This document shows positions 52,920 to 61,482 of a stretch of DNA of 61,609 bases, one piece after another. A model generated the notes under the pieces. The model saw only the letters and a list, made by a program, of their open reading frames with translations. It did no database searches and was not told where the DNA came from. Position numbers and translations under genes: made by a program. The stretch covers positions 1 to 61,609 of the forward strand of contig JASBTQ010000010.1 of the NCBI GenBank assembly GCA_030148335.1, written 5' to 3'. Source of the stretch: Allomuricauda sp. (GTDB lineage: Bacteria > Bacteroidota > Bacteroidia > Flavobacteriales > Flavobacteriaceae). The stretch's first letter is position 1; each line of letters opens with the position of its first letter.

Positions 52920-53060
52920 TTTATGGATAACACTTTGTGGGCTGTATTGAAACTCCGGTGGTTTTCTGCTAACTTCGTTACATGTGCTGAATTCATTTCA
53001 GTATCGGTCGATATAGATCATTGGAATAAAACGATTCATATCTTTTAACATTATATGCAA
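52920..53060. repeat. Left flank of AT-rich cassette B
   Basis: The flank contains tgctaacttcgtta (52967-52980), a 23 bp extra segment with the palindrome ctgaattcatttcag (52987-53001), then tcggtcgata (53004-53013) and aaaacgattcatatct (53029-53044). Apart from the extra segment it parallels 58151-58210 of cassette C closely. It ends at the ATG of the cargo gene. Confidence 0.65.
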
Positions 53061-53064
53061 GTCG

Positions 53065-53727
53065 ATGAAAAATATGAAATCTGAAACACAAATTTTGAAT
53101 GAGAGATTATCGGAAATTCTAGCAACATTGTTAGAACTTGAATATATAAAAAAGGATATAAAAACACTGATTAATTCTAAAGAAGAACATCGCAAAGAGA
53201 CTTTACCAGAATCTCACTTTTTTTATAGACTTTATAGAAATTATATTAGATTATTTGTTATTGACATTTACAAAATAATTGGTAAAAAAGAAGACCATAA
53301 TATTCAAAAACTTCTTGAATTTTGTAAAATAAATATAAAAACAATTGAATGGCGAAATTCAATCTCATTAGAAAAACTTCATTCCTTAAGCGATAGGTTA
53401 TCAGGTATTTCTAAAAAATTTGAACAAATCGAAGGTTTACGGAACAAATACTACGCTCATAACGATAGGAAGAAAATGGCCTTCAAATATGAAATTTCAC
53501 TAATAGAATTATGGGAAATTCTAGAAGGACTACAAAATATTTTCAGTGAACTAAATGTGGAATTTGATAACAACCAATGGCTTTTTGATATTCAATATAC
53601 TTCGCCAGCCATCATGCGTGATTTATATAAATATAAAAAAATACGGAAATTAACATTGAATGAATACGGAGCAAGTAATTCGTTTGTTGAAACAAAAAAA
53701 CTATTGGATATAATAAGAAGTCCATAA
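53065..53727 (+). CDS. HEPN/AbiU2-like protein, cargo of cassette B
   Basis: The 220-residue protein is all-helical and very AT-rich in codon use. The diagnostic part is LRNKYYAHNDRKK (about 125-137): an Arg then xxxxH pattern with the AHxD form found in the AbiU2-type HEPN domain. Many HEPN proteins are RNases of toxin-antitoxin or abortive-infection systems. Upstream helices include FFYRLYRNYIRLFVIDIYKII. No antitoxin or nucleotidyltransferase partner adjoins it. An RNase or phage-defence role is inference from the motif. Confidence 0.7.
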   Translation: MKNMKSETQILNERLSEILATLLELEYIKKDIKTLINSKEEHRKETLPESHFFYRLYRNYIRLFVIDIYKIIGKKEDHNIQKLLEFCKINIKTIEWRNSISLEKLHSLSDRLSGISKKFEQIEGLRNKYYAHNDRKKMAFKYEISLIELWEILEGLQNIFSELNVEFDNNQWLFDIQYTSPAIMRDLYKYKKIRKLTLNEYGASNSFVETKKLLDIIRSP

Positions 53728-53767
53728 AAGCCTACATAATAAAGCTATGGCTTGTTCTCGTATACTT

Positions 53768-53860
53768 CTGAAAATCCTTGCGGATTTTCAGTTTAGTGTG
53801 TACTTGCAAAGTTAACTGCTAAACCACATAACTACTCATAGTCGAGACCGATAACGAAAC
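53768..53860. repeat. Right flank of AT-rich cassette B
   Basis: A hairpin ctgaaaatcc-ttgc-ggattttcag (53768-53791) could terminate the cargo gene. After it, actgctaaaccacataacta (53814-53833) resembles actgttgctaacacctcgtaataa at 59173-59196 next to cassette C. Then gaccgataacgaa (53846-53858) is the exact inverse, 13 of 13, of ttcgttatcggtc at 58158-58170. Confidence 0.6.
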
Positions 53861-53986
53861 CCAGTTTCCAACCAAAAATGCTTCCCGCTCCTTTCACCAA
53901 AAGCCCCTTTTCGCTCAAATCCATTATCCAGGGAAACAAAAAAACCAAAACCCTACCTTTAAGGGTAAACAGCGGTCCAATACAAC

Positions 53987-54952
53987 ATGCCAAAAAAAGT
54001 CTTCCTCAGTTTAAACTATCCTCAGCTCGCCATCGACATGCTACAACAAGCTGGATTCGATATCACCATCAACAAAAGCAATGACCCTATTCCGCAAGAG
54101 GAATTGATCAACATCTGTAAAGATTACAATGCCTTACTGAGTACGGGATCCAACAAAATCGATGCATACTTCTTAAAAAGCTGCCAACATTTGGACATTA
54201 TCTCACAATTTGCCGTGGGGTATGACAATATCGATGTGAAGGCTGCCCAACAATGTGGCATTATCATTGGAAATGCACCCGGTGCCATGACCGAAGCCAC
54301 CGCTGATGTGGCATTCGGACTTATGATCATGGTCTCCCGAAAAATGATTCACATGCACAAAACCATTGAAAAGGGCCAATGGAAACACTTTGTGCCCACC
54401 GCAAACCTTGGTTTTGAACTGGATGGGAAGACCTTGGGCGTATTGGGCCTGGGAACCATAGGCATGACCATGGCCAAACGATGCAAGGCTGCTTATGGCA
54501 TGGATATCCTCTATCATAATCGGTCTAAAAATCAAGAAGCCGAAGAGAAACTCGGTGCGCAATATGTTTCCTTTGATGATCTGTTGACCCGAAGCGATGT
54601 CATCTCCGTACACTCCAATCTCACCGAGGAAACCAAAGGCTTGTTCAATAAGGATGCTTTTGACAAAATGAAGAAAAGCGCCATTTTCATCAATACGGCA
54701 CGGGGAGGAATCCATAATGAAGCTGATTTGATATCCGCCCTAAAAAGCGGCTCCATTTGGGGAGCAGGGCTTGATGTCACCAACCCTGAACCCATGCAGC
54801 CCAACAATCCCTTGCTTCAAATGGAAAATGTGGCCGTGCTGCCCCACATTGGCTCCTCAACCGTGGAGGCCCGTAATGAAATGGCCCGCATGTCTGCCCT
54901 GAACATCATCGATTTTTATAAAACCGGAAAAATACCGTATCCCGTAACCTAG
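53987..54952 (+). CDS. 2-hydroxyacid dehydrogenase (glyoxylate/hydroxypyruvate reductase type)
   Basis: The 321-residue enzyme reduces 2-oxoacids such as glyoxylate or hydroxypyruvate with NAD(P)H. It has the coenzyme motif VLGLGTIGMTMAKRCKAAYG, catalytic Arg in INTARGGIHNE, Glu in VTNPEPM and His in LPHIGSSTVEARN. Start MPKKVFLSLNY is at 53987, preceded by a near-consensus promoter element tacctttа at 53954-53961 (the last base is A in place of G). A large downstream enzyme, the amidohydrolase, is separate. Confidence 0.9.
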   Translation: MPKKVFLSLNYPQLAIDMLQQAGFDITINKSNDPIPQEELINICKDYNALLSTGSNKIDAYFLKSCQHLDIISQFAVGYDNIDVKAAQQCGIIIGNAPGAMTEATADVAFGLMIMVSRKMIHMHKTIEKGQWKHFVPTANLGFELDGKTLGVLGLGTIGMTMAKRCKAAYGMDILYHNRSKNQEAEEKLGAQYVSFDDLLTRSDVISVHSNLTEETKGLFNKDAFDKMKKSAIFINTARGGIHNEADLISALKSGSIWGAGLDVTNPEPMQPNNPLLQMENVAVLPHIGSSTVEARNEMARMSALNIIDFYKTGKIPYPVT

Positions 54953-55023
54953 CTGGTGTATAAAATGTCGGTGGCATTGGCCAAAAATCCATAACTTCAT
55001 CCATTACTAAAATCCGACTTATT

Positions 55024-57069
55024 ATGAAACTTCGTTTACTGTTGCTGTGCCTTGCGGTGCTGGCCATCCAATCCTGCAAAAAAGAACCCGTTTCCTCCCT
55101 CGCTGACTATCAGGGGGGCGAAACCTACTCCGTGATCGTCGGTGAGAACAAAGTGGGCCATCTCAAGACGACCACTGTAGGTGACACCATCCATGTCGAT
55201 TACGATTACAAGAACAACGGTCGTGGTCCGACCATGAAGGAAATCATTGTGCTGAACCCCGAAGGCTATCCCATCGATTGGAAGATCAGCGGGAACACCA
55301 CTTTTGGCAATGCTGTGGACGAACATTTCTCCCTTGAGGGCACAAACGCTTCGTGGACGGATGCCACAGGTTCCGGCAATGCGAGCGTGGAAGGCGCCCA
55401 ACTCTACGTGAACCAGTTCGGGAGTCCCTATTCCTCCGTGCTGGCCGCCAGATTGCTGTTGAACGCCCCCGAGAACACCTTGCCCGTACTTCCCGCAGGG
55501 AACCTGACGCTGACCGAAATGGAAAAAATCAGTGTGCCGCAGCCTTCCGGCGAGGGCGAACTGGCGCTGACCACCTACGCGCTTTCCGGGGCGGAACTGA
55601 ACCCCTCCTATTTTATCCTGGACGACCAGAAACGTTTCTTCGCCTCCATTGACCCTCGGTACATTGTGATCCGTGAAGGTTTTGAGGTCGTGGAAAAGGA
55701 CATGCGCCAACTGGCCGAAAACTATTCGGCCCAACGATACGAGACCCTTCAAAAGAAATATGCCCACAACTACGACAAAAAGGTGCGCATCCAGAACGTA
55801 CGGGTGTTCGATCCCAAGACGATGGCACTCACCGACCCAGTTTCCGTGGTAGTGGCTGGTGAAAAGATCACGGCCATCGAGACGGCCGATGCCACTGGCG
55901 AGAACGAAGTGGTCATTGCAGGAAACGGTGGTACGTTGGTGCCCGGTCTGTACGAAATGCATGCCCACTCCGGCGACAACGGTGCCCTGTTGAACATCTT
56001 GGCAGGGGTGACTTCCTTCCGCGATATGGGGAACGACAACGAGGTGCTGTCCGATCTTATTGAAAAAATCAATTCCGGTGTATTGGCCGGCCCACGCATC
56101 ACTCGATTGGGCTTTATCGAGGGCAAGAGCCAGTTCAACGCCAACAACGGGATCATCGTGGAAAGCGAGGCCGAGGCCCTGGCCGCGGTGGACACCTATG
56201 ACAGTCTGGGCTATTATGGCGTAAAGCTCTACAACAGCATGAACGGGGATTGGGCGCCCGCCATCGTGAAAAAGGCCCATGAAAAAGGGCTCTTCGTGAC
56301 CGGGCACGTGCCCGCCTTCTCCAACGCCAATGCCATGCTGAATGCCGGGTTTGACGAAATGACGCACATCAACCAGACCATGCTGGGCTGGGTGCTGGAA
56401 CCCGAAGAGGACACCCGTACCCTGCTCCGCCTTACCGCCATGAAACGTTTTCCTGGACTGGACTTGAACAGTCCCAAAGTACAGGAGACCCTGGACCTCT
56501 TCGTGACGAACAAAACAGCCATTGACCCTACCCTATCCATCCATGAAAAATTGATGCTCTCCCGCAACGGGGAAGTATCGCCCGGCACCGAGGATTACAT
56601 TGACCACATGCCGCCCAACGAGCAACGGGGCATGAAAGTGGCCCTGGCGCAGATTGCCGATGCGGAGGAGGACAAGGCCTATCGTGAAGCCTACCAAAAA
56701 ATTGTGGAAACCCTCAAAATGATGAAAGACAAAGGCATTTTGATCGTGGCGGGGACCGACTTGGGCGGAGCCTTTAACCTGCACCGCGAACTGGAACTGT
56801 ACACCGAACAGTTGGGCTACACCAATGCCGAGGTGCTGAAACTGGCCACCCACGACATGGCGCAGTATTTGGGCCAAGCCGATCTGGGCAGCATTGAACC
56901 CGGTAAATTGGCCGACTTCTTTTTGGTGCCCGGCAACCCGGTGGAGGACATCAAGGCGATAAAGAGCATAGCGTTGGTGGCCCGCGGAGGTACGTTTTAC
57001 TATCCCACCGAGGTGTACCCCGAGTTTGGCATAGCGCCTTTCACCCAAATGCCCGAAGTAAAGGAATAG
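55024..57069 (+). CDS. Periplasmic metal-dependent amidohydrolase, lipoprotein
   Basis: The 681-residue protein has a lipoprotein signal (LAVLAIQSC, Cys18). An N-terminal beta-rich domain of about 240 residues has no family I recognise. The amidohydrolase domain starts at VRIQNVRVFDPKTMA (about 260) with TLVPGLYEMHAHSGDN (metal His pair), GVKLYN (Lys), GHVPAFSNA and DEMTHINQ (two His) and GTDLGG (Asp). The C-terminal LGQADLGSIEPGKLADFFLVPGNP closes the family fold. Substrate unknown, perhaps peptide-like or cyclic amide. Confidence 0.9.
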   Translation: MKLRLLLLCLAVLAIQSCKKEPVSSLADYQGGETYSVIVGENKVGHLKTTTVGDTIHVDYDYKNNGRGPTMKEIIVLNPEGYPIDWKISGNTTFGNAVDEHFSLEGTNASWTDATGSGNASVEGAQLYVNQFGSPYSSVLAARLLLNAPENTLPVLPAGNLTLTEMEKISVPQPSGEGELALTTYALSGAELNPSYFILDDQKRFFASIDPRYIVIREGFEVVEKDMRQLAENYSAQRYETLQKKYAHNYDKKVRIQNVRVFDPKTMALTDPVSVVVAGEKITAIETADATGENEVVIAGNGGTLVPGLYEMHAHSGDNGALLNILAGVTSFRDMGNDNEVLSDLIEKINSGVLAGPRITRLGFIEGKSQFNANNGIIVESEAEALAAVDTYDSLGYYGVKLYNSMNGDWAPAIVKKAHEKGLFVTGHVPAFSNANAMLNAGFDEMTHINQTMLGWVLEPEEDTRTLLRLTAMKRFPGLDLNSPKVQETLDLFVTNKTAIDPTLSIHEKLMLSRNGEVSPGTEDYIDHMPPNEQRGMKVALAQIADAEEDKAYREAYQKIVETLKMMKDKGILIVAGTDLGGAFNLHRELELYTEQLGYTNAEVLKLATHDMAQYLGQADLGSIEPGKLADFFLVPGNPVEDIKAIKSIALVARGGTFYYPTEVYPEFGIAPFTQMPEVKE

Positions 57070-57176
57070 TAGGTTTCAACTACAGTTTAAAAAAAGCCAG
57101 TGACAGAAAATGTTGCTGGTTCTTTTGTTGATAAAAGCCCCTTACCTTTAAAAATTGACACGAAGCGTTTTTGGAA

Positions 57177-58052
57177 ATGAACACAGCACAAAAACTGGGC
57201 TTTGGTCCCAACGCCAAACTATTGATGATCCACGCGGATGATGCCGGACTCTCACATGCGGAAAACCGGGCCACGATGCAGGCCTTGGAAAGAGGCATCG
57301 TGAACTCCTACAGCATTATGGTGCCCTGCCCTTGGTTTCATGAAATGGCCCTCTTTGCCAAAAGTCATCCCCAATACGATATGGGCCTGCACCTCACCCT
57401 TACCTGCGAATGGGAAACCTACCGTTTTGGTCCCGTGCTGCCCGTGTCGGAAGTGCCCGGTTTGGTGGACGAGCATGGACATTTCTTTAGAAAAAGGGAA
57501 CAACTGCGCCAAAAGGCCACCGCCGAAGAAGTGGAAAAAGAACTAAGGGCCCAAATTGAAAAAGCCCTATTGTTGGGATTACGACCCACCCACTTGGACT
57601 CCCATATGTATAGCGTGGGATCCCACCCCGATTTTTTTAAGGTGTACAAACGCTTGGGCGAACAATACGGTCTCCCATTATTGATCAGCAAACAGATGAT
57701 GGAGATGGTGGGACTGGACCCCATGGCGCACACAGCCCCCGACGACCTGACCATTGACCATACCTATTTGGGTGCCATTGCGGATTTTGAAAAAGGCCGA
57801 TTTACCCAAGGGTACCAAGATATGGTGGAAAACCTACAACCGGGCCTGAACCAGATTTTGATCCACCCTGCTTTTGATGAGCCGGAAATGCAGGCCATTG
57901 CGATAAACCATCCCAACTTTGGGGCCAAATGGCGACAGATGGACTTTGACTTTTTTACCAGTGAAAAAACCAGGGACACCCTCCGAAAACACCATATTGA
58001 ACTGGTGACCTGGGGCGAGCTCATGACCCACCGAAACAGGTCCCAAATTTAG
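57177..58052 (+). CDS. ChbG/YdjC-family carbohydrate deacetylase
   Basis: The 291-residue enzyme removes acetyl groups from N-acetylated sugars such as chitooligosaccharides, using one metal ion. Metal-binding and catalytic motifs are [18 protein letters not shown] near the N-terminus, [11 protein letters not shown], and [19 protein letters not shown]. Residues near the end ([12 protein letters not shown]) complete the active site. I chose the ATG at 57177 over a TTG two codons earlier. A promoter-like tacctttа element (A as last base) lies at 57143-57150. Confidence 0.88.
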   Translation: MNTAQKLGFGPNAKLLMIHADDAGLSHAENRATMQALERGIVNSYSIMVPCPWFHEMALFAKSHPQYDMGLHLTLTCEWETYRFGPVLPVSEVPGLVDEHGHFFRKREQLRQKATAEEVEKELRAQIEKALLLGLRPTHLDSHMYSVGSHPDFFKVYKRLGEQYGLPLLISKQMMEMVGLDPMAHTAPDDLTIDHTYLGAIADFEKGRFTQGYQDMVENLQPGLNQILIHPAFDEPEMQAIAINHPNFGAKWRQMDFDFFTSEKTRDTLRKHHIELVTWGELMTHRNRSQI

Positions 58053-58130
58053 TTCGGCCTCTTCCAAGAATTGCCCGATTTGTTGTTAGCTTTTTGTTGA
58101 TGAAAATTGAAAACTAGATAGTTACAGCTA

Positions 58131-58217
58131 TTGGACTTGTAGTTTTTTTGACTGAACTTCGTTATCGGTCGATACAATTCATTAAAACGAATCATATCTC
58201 TAACGTTAGCATCAATT
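58131..58217. repeat. Left flank of AT-rich cassette C
   Basis: It contains ttggacttg (58131-58139), gaacttcgttatcggtcgata (58154-58174), aattcattaaaacgaatcatatct (58176-58199) and taacgttagca (58201-58211). This is the least interrupted copy and serves as the reference for cassettes A and B. gttagca here is the inverse of tgctaac at 59178-59184 on the other side of the cargo gene. Confidence 0.65.
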
Positions 58218-58259
58218 ATGAAAAATACATTTCTGGAAATGTTTTAAAGCATTAATAAA

Positions 58260-59126
58260 TTGAATTATAAAGACCTAAAAAAAATTAAATGTCAGTGTGG
58301 AAGCAGGAAGCCATTGATAAAATGCTGTCTAATTTCTAAAGTTAAAAACAAAATTAGTCTTTCAAATATTTTGCCTCCAAATCCCGAAACTAATTTTTCA
58401 CATCAAAAATGTTATATGCGTGTGACAAATAATTGTTCTGAACAAATTTCAAAAGAGCATATGGTGTCCGAAGGAGCTCTAAAAGAAGTTGATGACATAA
58501 TTGAAGTAACCGGATTTCCCTGGTTAAAAAATAACTCCAAACAATTACATATTTCTGTTATAACTTCAAAAATCCTTTGTACACGACATAATAGCGCATT
58601 TTCGGCAATTGACAAGGAAGGAATTGAATTAGTCAGAGCAATTAAAGAATTTAGTAAGACAAACTATTCCGGCAGACAAAAATTAGCTGTATTTAATGGA
58701 TTAGACATAGAGCGTTGGTTACTAAAAACTTTGTACGGATTACTTGATTCAAAAAACTTACAAATTGAACCTAACGAAAGACTTCGAGCCGAAATAGATG
58801 AAAAATGTATCGATTTATTAAACGGAACTGTTCCACACGCAGATAAGAGGGGTTTGTTTCTACGTTCTGAAATTAATACTCAAATTACGACGAAAAGAAT
58901 TTTATCTATATCACCTATTATCAACAAATTAAAGCAAAATATTCAAGGTATAACAATAAATATGTTTGGGTTCGACTTTTTGTTATCAACTTGTCCAATA
59001 AACGTAGAGAATTCAAAATATAGACCAAACTATATTGTATTTTCAACTCCGAGAGATTCGAGAGTCATTCATCTGGTCTGGCCTGAGAAAAATAAAACAG
59101 AAATTGTCGAGTTCGTAACTTTTTAA
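58260..59126 (+). CDS. SEC-C-finger protein with an HNH-like region, cargo of cassette C
   Basis: The 288-residue protein starts with TTG. It carries a SEC-C-type zinc motif, KCQCGSRKPLIKCC (Cys11, Cys13, Cys22, Cys23). Downstream are QISKEHMVSEGAL (63-74, His67) and LCTRHNSAFSAID (106-118), which together resemble a divergent HNH nuclease with His and Asn. The C-terminal half (about 130-288) is unrecognised. Codon use is very AT-rich. A 9-codon open frame (58218-58247) begins at the flank ATG just upstream and ends before this gene. Function unknown; a nuclease-type role is inference. Confidence 0.65.
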   Translation: MNYKDLKKIKCQCGSRKPLIKCCLISKVKNKISLSNILPPNPETNFSHQKCYMRVTNNCSEQISKEHMVSEGALKEVDDIIEVTGFPWLKNNSKQLHISVITSKILCTRHNSAFSAIDKEGIELVRAIKEFSKTNYSGRQKLAVFNGLDIERWLLKTLYGLLDSKNLQIEPNERLRAEIDEKCIDLLNGTVPHADKRGLFLRSEINTQITTKRILSISPIINKLKQNIQGITINMFGFDFLLSTCPINVENSKYRPNYIVFSTPRDSRVIHLVWPEKNKTEIVEFVTF

Positions 59127-59145
59127 TTAATCAGAAATGTAGTTA

Positions 59146-59219
59146 TTGGACTTGGCTTATTTATAATAAATAACTGTTGCTAACACCTCGTAATAATAAT
59201 TGCTTGGTTATAGCCTTCT
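59146..59219. repeat. Right flank of AT-rich cassette C
   Basis: It contains ttggacttggc (59146-59156), then actgttgctaacacctcgtaa (59173-59193) and aattgcttggttatagccttctc (59198-59220). Each block has a counterpart at another cassette edge: TTGGACTTGGC at 49224, the TGCTAA/ACC region at 53814, and the inverse of the last block at 49147-49165. Confidence 0.65.
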
Positions 59220-59228
59220 CTAAAACTC

Positions 59229-60404
59229 CTAATAATTCCTCCACTTCTTCGTCAGTTCAAAAACGTGTTCCAAGATGCGGGCCTCGGTATCGTTGAACGC
59301 CATGTTTCGGCGTTTCATCATGGCCGTGGCCACCTCAAAGGCCTTGCTGGGCAAAAAGGTGGAGAAGCCAGCGGCCCCGCCCCAACTATAGCTGGGTACA
59401 AAATTTCGGGGAAACCCACCGCCAAAGATGTTGGCACTCACCCCTACCACGGTCCCGGTATTGAACATCACATTGATGCCGCACTTGCTGTGGTCGCCCA
59501 TCATGAGTCCGCAAAATTGGAGCCCTGTCCGGGCAAAGTTTTCGGTCCGATAGTTCCAAAGGCGTACTTCGGCGTAATTGTTCTTCAGGTTGGAGGTGTT
59601 CGTGTCCGCCCCGATGTTGCACCACTCCCCCAGCACGGAATTGCCCAAAAAGCCATCGTGCCCCTTGTTGGAGTTGGCGAACAGCACCGAGTTGTTCACC
59701 TCGCCGCCCAGTTTGCAGCCCGGTCCGGCCGTGGTGGGACCATAAATTTTGGCGCCCATCTTCACAATGGCATCCGCACAGAGCGCAAAACCGCCACGCA
59801 CCATACTGCCCTCCATCATCAGGGCGTTCTTGCCGATATAAATAGGGCCTGTGGAAGCGTTCAGGGTACAGAACTCCACCGTGGCCCCTTCCTCCAAAAA
59901 AATATTCTCGGGGGCCAACACTTGGTTGGTTTGGGAAATGGGCTGGCTTTTTCTACCTGCGGTCAACAGGTCAAAATCGGCCTGCAATGCCTCCCCGTTC
60001 TTGGAAAAGATGTCCCATGTATTTTCGATCGTAATGCCTTCAAAGACATGGTCAATTAGTTGGTATTGCGTAGGATCAAAAGTCCCATCAAGGATTGTGG
60101 TGGCGTAGGCGATGTACTCGCTGCCATCCATCAGGGCTTCGCCCGGTTGCAACTTTTTAATGACCCGTACCAAATTTTCATTGGGAAGATAGCTGCCGTT
60201 GATCACGACATTTTTGTCACTTGTCCGCAGCGGGAATTTTTCCGACAGGTAGTCCTCCGTTTGGAAGCTCAGGGGCTCCCCTAGCCATTTCTCCCATTTT
60301 TCCCTAATGGTGAGGATGCCGATGCGCATCTCGGCCACAGGTCGGGTGAGTGTAAAGGGAAAAAGGTCTTCGCGGTGGGTACCATCGGAAAGGATAAAGT
60401 TCAT
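59229..60404 (-). CDS. GlmU-like sugar nucleotidyltransferase/acyltransferase family protein
   Basis: The 391-residue protein has a reduced nucleotidyltransferase-like N-terminal part (MNFILSDGTHREDLFPFTLTRP to about 200). A left-handed beta-helix of hexapeptide repeats fills about 165-345, with GPIYIGKNALMMEGSMVRGGFALC, IGADTNTSNLKNNYAEV and GVSANIFGGGFPRNFVPSY. It belongs to the Bacteroidota family of GlmU-like proteins, where the acetyltransferase half is the better conserved. The usual GxGTRM motif is absent, so nucleotidyl transfer is doubtful. It is probably linked to amino-sugar precursors for the envelope. Confidence 0.85.
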   Translation of the reverse strand: MNFILSDGTHREDLFPFTLTRPVAEMRIGILTIREKWEKWLGEPLSFQTEDYLSEKFPLRTSDKNVVINGSYLPNENLVRVIKKLQPGEALMDGSEYIAYATTILDGTFDPTQYQLIDHVFEGITIENTWDIFSKNGEALQADFDLLTAGRKSQPISQTNQVLAPENIFLEEGATVEFCTLNASTGPIYIGKNALMMEGSMVRGGFALCADAIVKMGAKIYGPTTAGPGCKLGGEVNNSVLFANSNKGHDGFLGNSVLGEWCNIGADTNTSNLKNNYAEVRLWNYRTENFARTGLQFCGLMMGDHSKCGINVMFNTGTVVGVSANIFGGGFPRNFVPSYSWGGAAGFSTFLPSKAFEVATAMMKRRNMAFNDTEARILEHVFELTKKWRNY

Positions 60405-60431
60405 AAGCTATGCTTTTGACTACCGTAAAAA

Positions 60432-60462
60432 TAAAAAACGCCCCCGAAAAACATCGGGAGCG
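60432..60462 (-). terminator. Terminator after rpmE (type B L31)
   Basis: On the minus strand cgctcccga (complement 60454-60462) pairs with tcgggggcg (complement 60439-60447), with one G-U, followed by a run of T. It lies 37 bp beyond the L31 stop. Confidence 0.8.
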
Positions 60463-60498
60463 CTCCTATAAATCGTTAAAAAGGGTGACCTATTCGGC

Positions 60499-60759
60499 CT
60501 ACTCCTCTTCTTGCTTGAACTTTTTGTACTTGTTCTTGAACTTATCGATCCTACCAGCGGTATCCACCAATTTGGTCTTACCGGTATAGAAGGGATGCGA
60601 AGTCCTTGAGATCTCCAACTTCACCAAAGGATATTCCACACCATCCACGGTGATGGTCTCCTTTGCCTCTGCAGTGGACTTGGTGATGAACACATCCTCG
60701 TTTGACATATCCTTAAAAGCCACCATTCTATAGTTTCCTGGGTGTATATCTTTTCTCAT
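60499..60759 (-). CDS. rpmE2: 50S ribosomal protein L31, type B
   Basis: The 86-residue protein starts MRKDIHPGNYRMVAFKDMS and has LEISRTSHPFYTGKTKLVDTAGRIDKF, the L31 signature. It has no CxxC zinc pair, which makes it a type B (C-minus) form like YkgM. In bacteria with both forms this one replaces the zinc-bearing L31 when zinc is scarce. In many Bacteroidota it is the only one. No Zur-like site is visible, so constitutive use is plausible. It has its own promoter and terminator. Confidence 0.96.
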   Translation of the reverse strand: MRKDIHPGNYRMVAFKDMSNEDVFITKSTAEAKETITVDGVEYPLVKLEISRTSHPFYTGKTKLVDTAGRIDKFKNKYKKFKQEEE

Positions 60760-60794
60760 CGTCTTAAATGCTTAATCTCAGAATTTTCGAGGTG

Positions 60795-60802
60795 CAAATT
60801 TA
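60795..60802 (-). promoter_or_regulatory. -7 promoter element for rpmE2
   Basis: The minus strand reads TAAATTTG here, an exact TAnnTTTG. A TTTG lies 23 bp further upstream (complement of 60826-60829). The predicted leader is about 30 nt. Confidence 0.65.
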
Positions 60803-60918
60803 ATGATTTCTTTGACACGACCAACTCAAAAGACCTAAAAAATAAAAAAGTAACTTTAGCTGTAACAAAAAGCTTGGCCTGCCCACTAATTGGTACAATC
60901 AACACAAAAATCAAAAAA

Positions 60919-61440
60919 ATGGAAGAACAACAACCAAAAACCGGAAAATTTGCCCTTAACTATGGCCTTATTCTTGGCGTAGTTTCAATTGTTTTCAGCA
61001 TAATGCTGTACACCCAAGGTATGCATTACGAAATGAGCACACCGATCATGATCATTTCGATACTGCTTACCCTTGTGGTCATCTTATTGGGGGTCATGGC
61101 CTTCAAAAAAGCGAATGGCGGATACCTTACCCTCGGTGAGGCCCTAAAAGTTGCGGTGGGCATCGCCCTAATCTCCACGATCCTCTCCTTGGTCTACCAG
61201 TTCGTGCTCATCAACTTTATTGAGCCAGATTTCATGGACAAGGCCATGGAAATGGCCAAAGTCAAGACCATGGCGGAAAATCCCAGCATTACTGAGGAAC
61301 AATGGCAACAAGGCGCCGAAATGCAAAAAAAGCTGGGTTGGCTAAGGTATCCGATAGGTCTGATCATGGGATGCCTCATTGGTTTGGTCATCGGGTTGAT
61401 CACCGGACTCATCCTCAAAAAGTCCAAGCCGGAATACTAA
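60919..61440 (+). CDS. DUF4199 membrane protein
   Basis: The 173-residue protein has four hydrophobic helices (about 14-29, 41-59, 72-97 and 142-168). DUF4199 markers are ALNYGLILGVVSIVFSIMLY, YLTLGEALKVAVGIALIST and the acidic loop between helices 3 and 4. Its function is unknown; the family is nearly confined to Bacteroidota and often lies beside a family 2 glycosyltransferase gene, as here. I chose the ATG at 60919 because the longer frame has no conserved content. Confidence 0.85.
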   Translation: MEEQQPKTGKFALNYGLILGVVSIVFSIMLYTQGMHYEMSTPIMIISILLTLVVILLGVMAFKKANGGYLTLGEALKVAVGIALISTILSLVYQFVLINFIEPDFMDKAMEMAKVKTMAENPSITEEQWQQGAEMQKKLGWLRYPIGLIMGCLIGLVIGLITGLILKKSKPEY

Positions 61441-61452
61441 ACCAAAAAATAC

Positions 61453-61460
61453 TACTTTTG
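61453..61460 (+). promoter_or_regulatory. -7 promoter element for the glycosyltransferase gene
   Basis: The sequence tacttttg matches TAnnTTTG, 22 bp before the ATG at 61483. It shows that this gene can be transcribed separately from the DUF4199 gene. Confidence 0.6.
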
Positions 61461-61482
61461 AAAGGAATTCCAGAAACAAGCA

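Noticed and set aside
55036..56367. 443-codon minus-strand frame opposite the amidohydrolase gene
   Set aside because: It is a shadow frame made possible by codon bias; the plus strand encodes a complete amidohydrolase with signal peptide and metal ligands.
48118..59222. Classical integron with integrase and attC array
   Set aside because: No tyrosine integrase is present, the three inserts are separated by core genes, and the flank words do not fit GTTRRRY/RYYYAAC strictly. Only a resemblance can be claimed.
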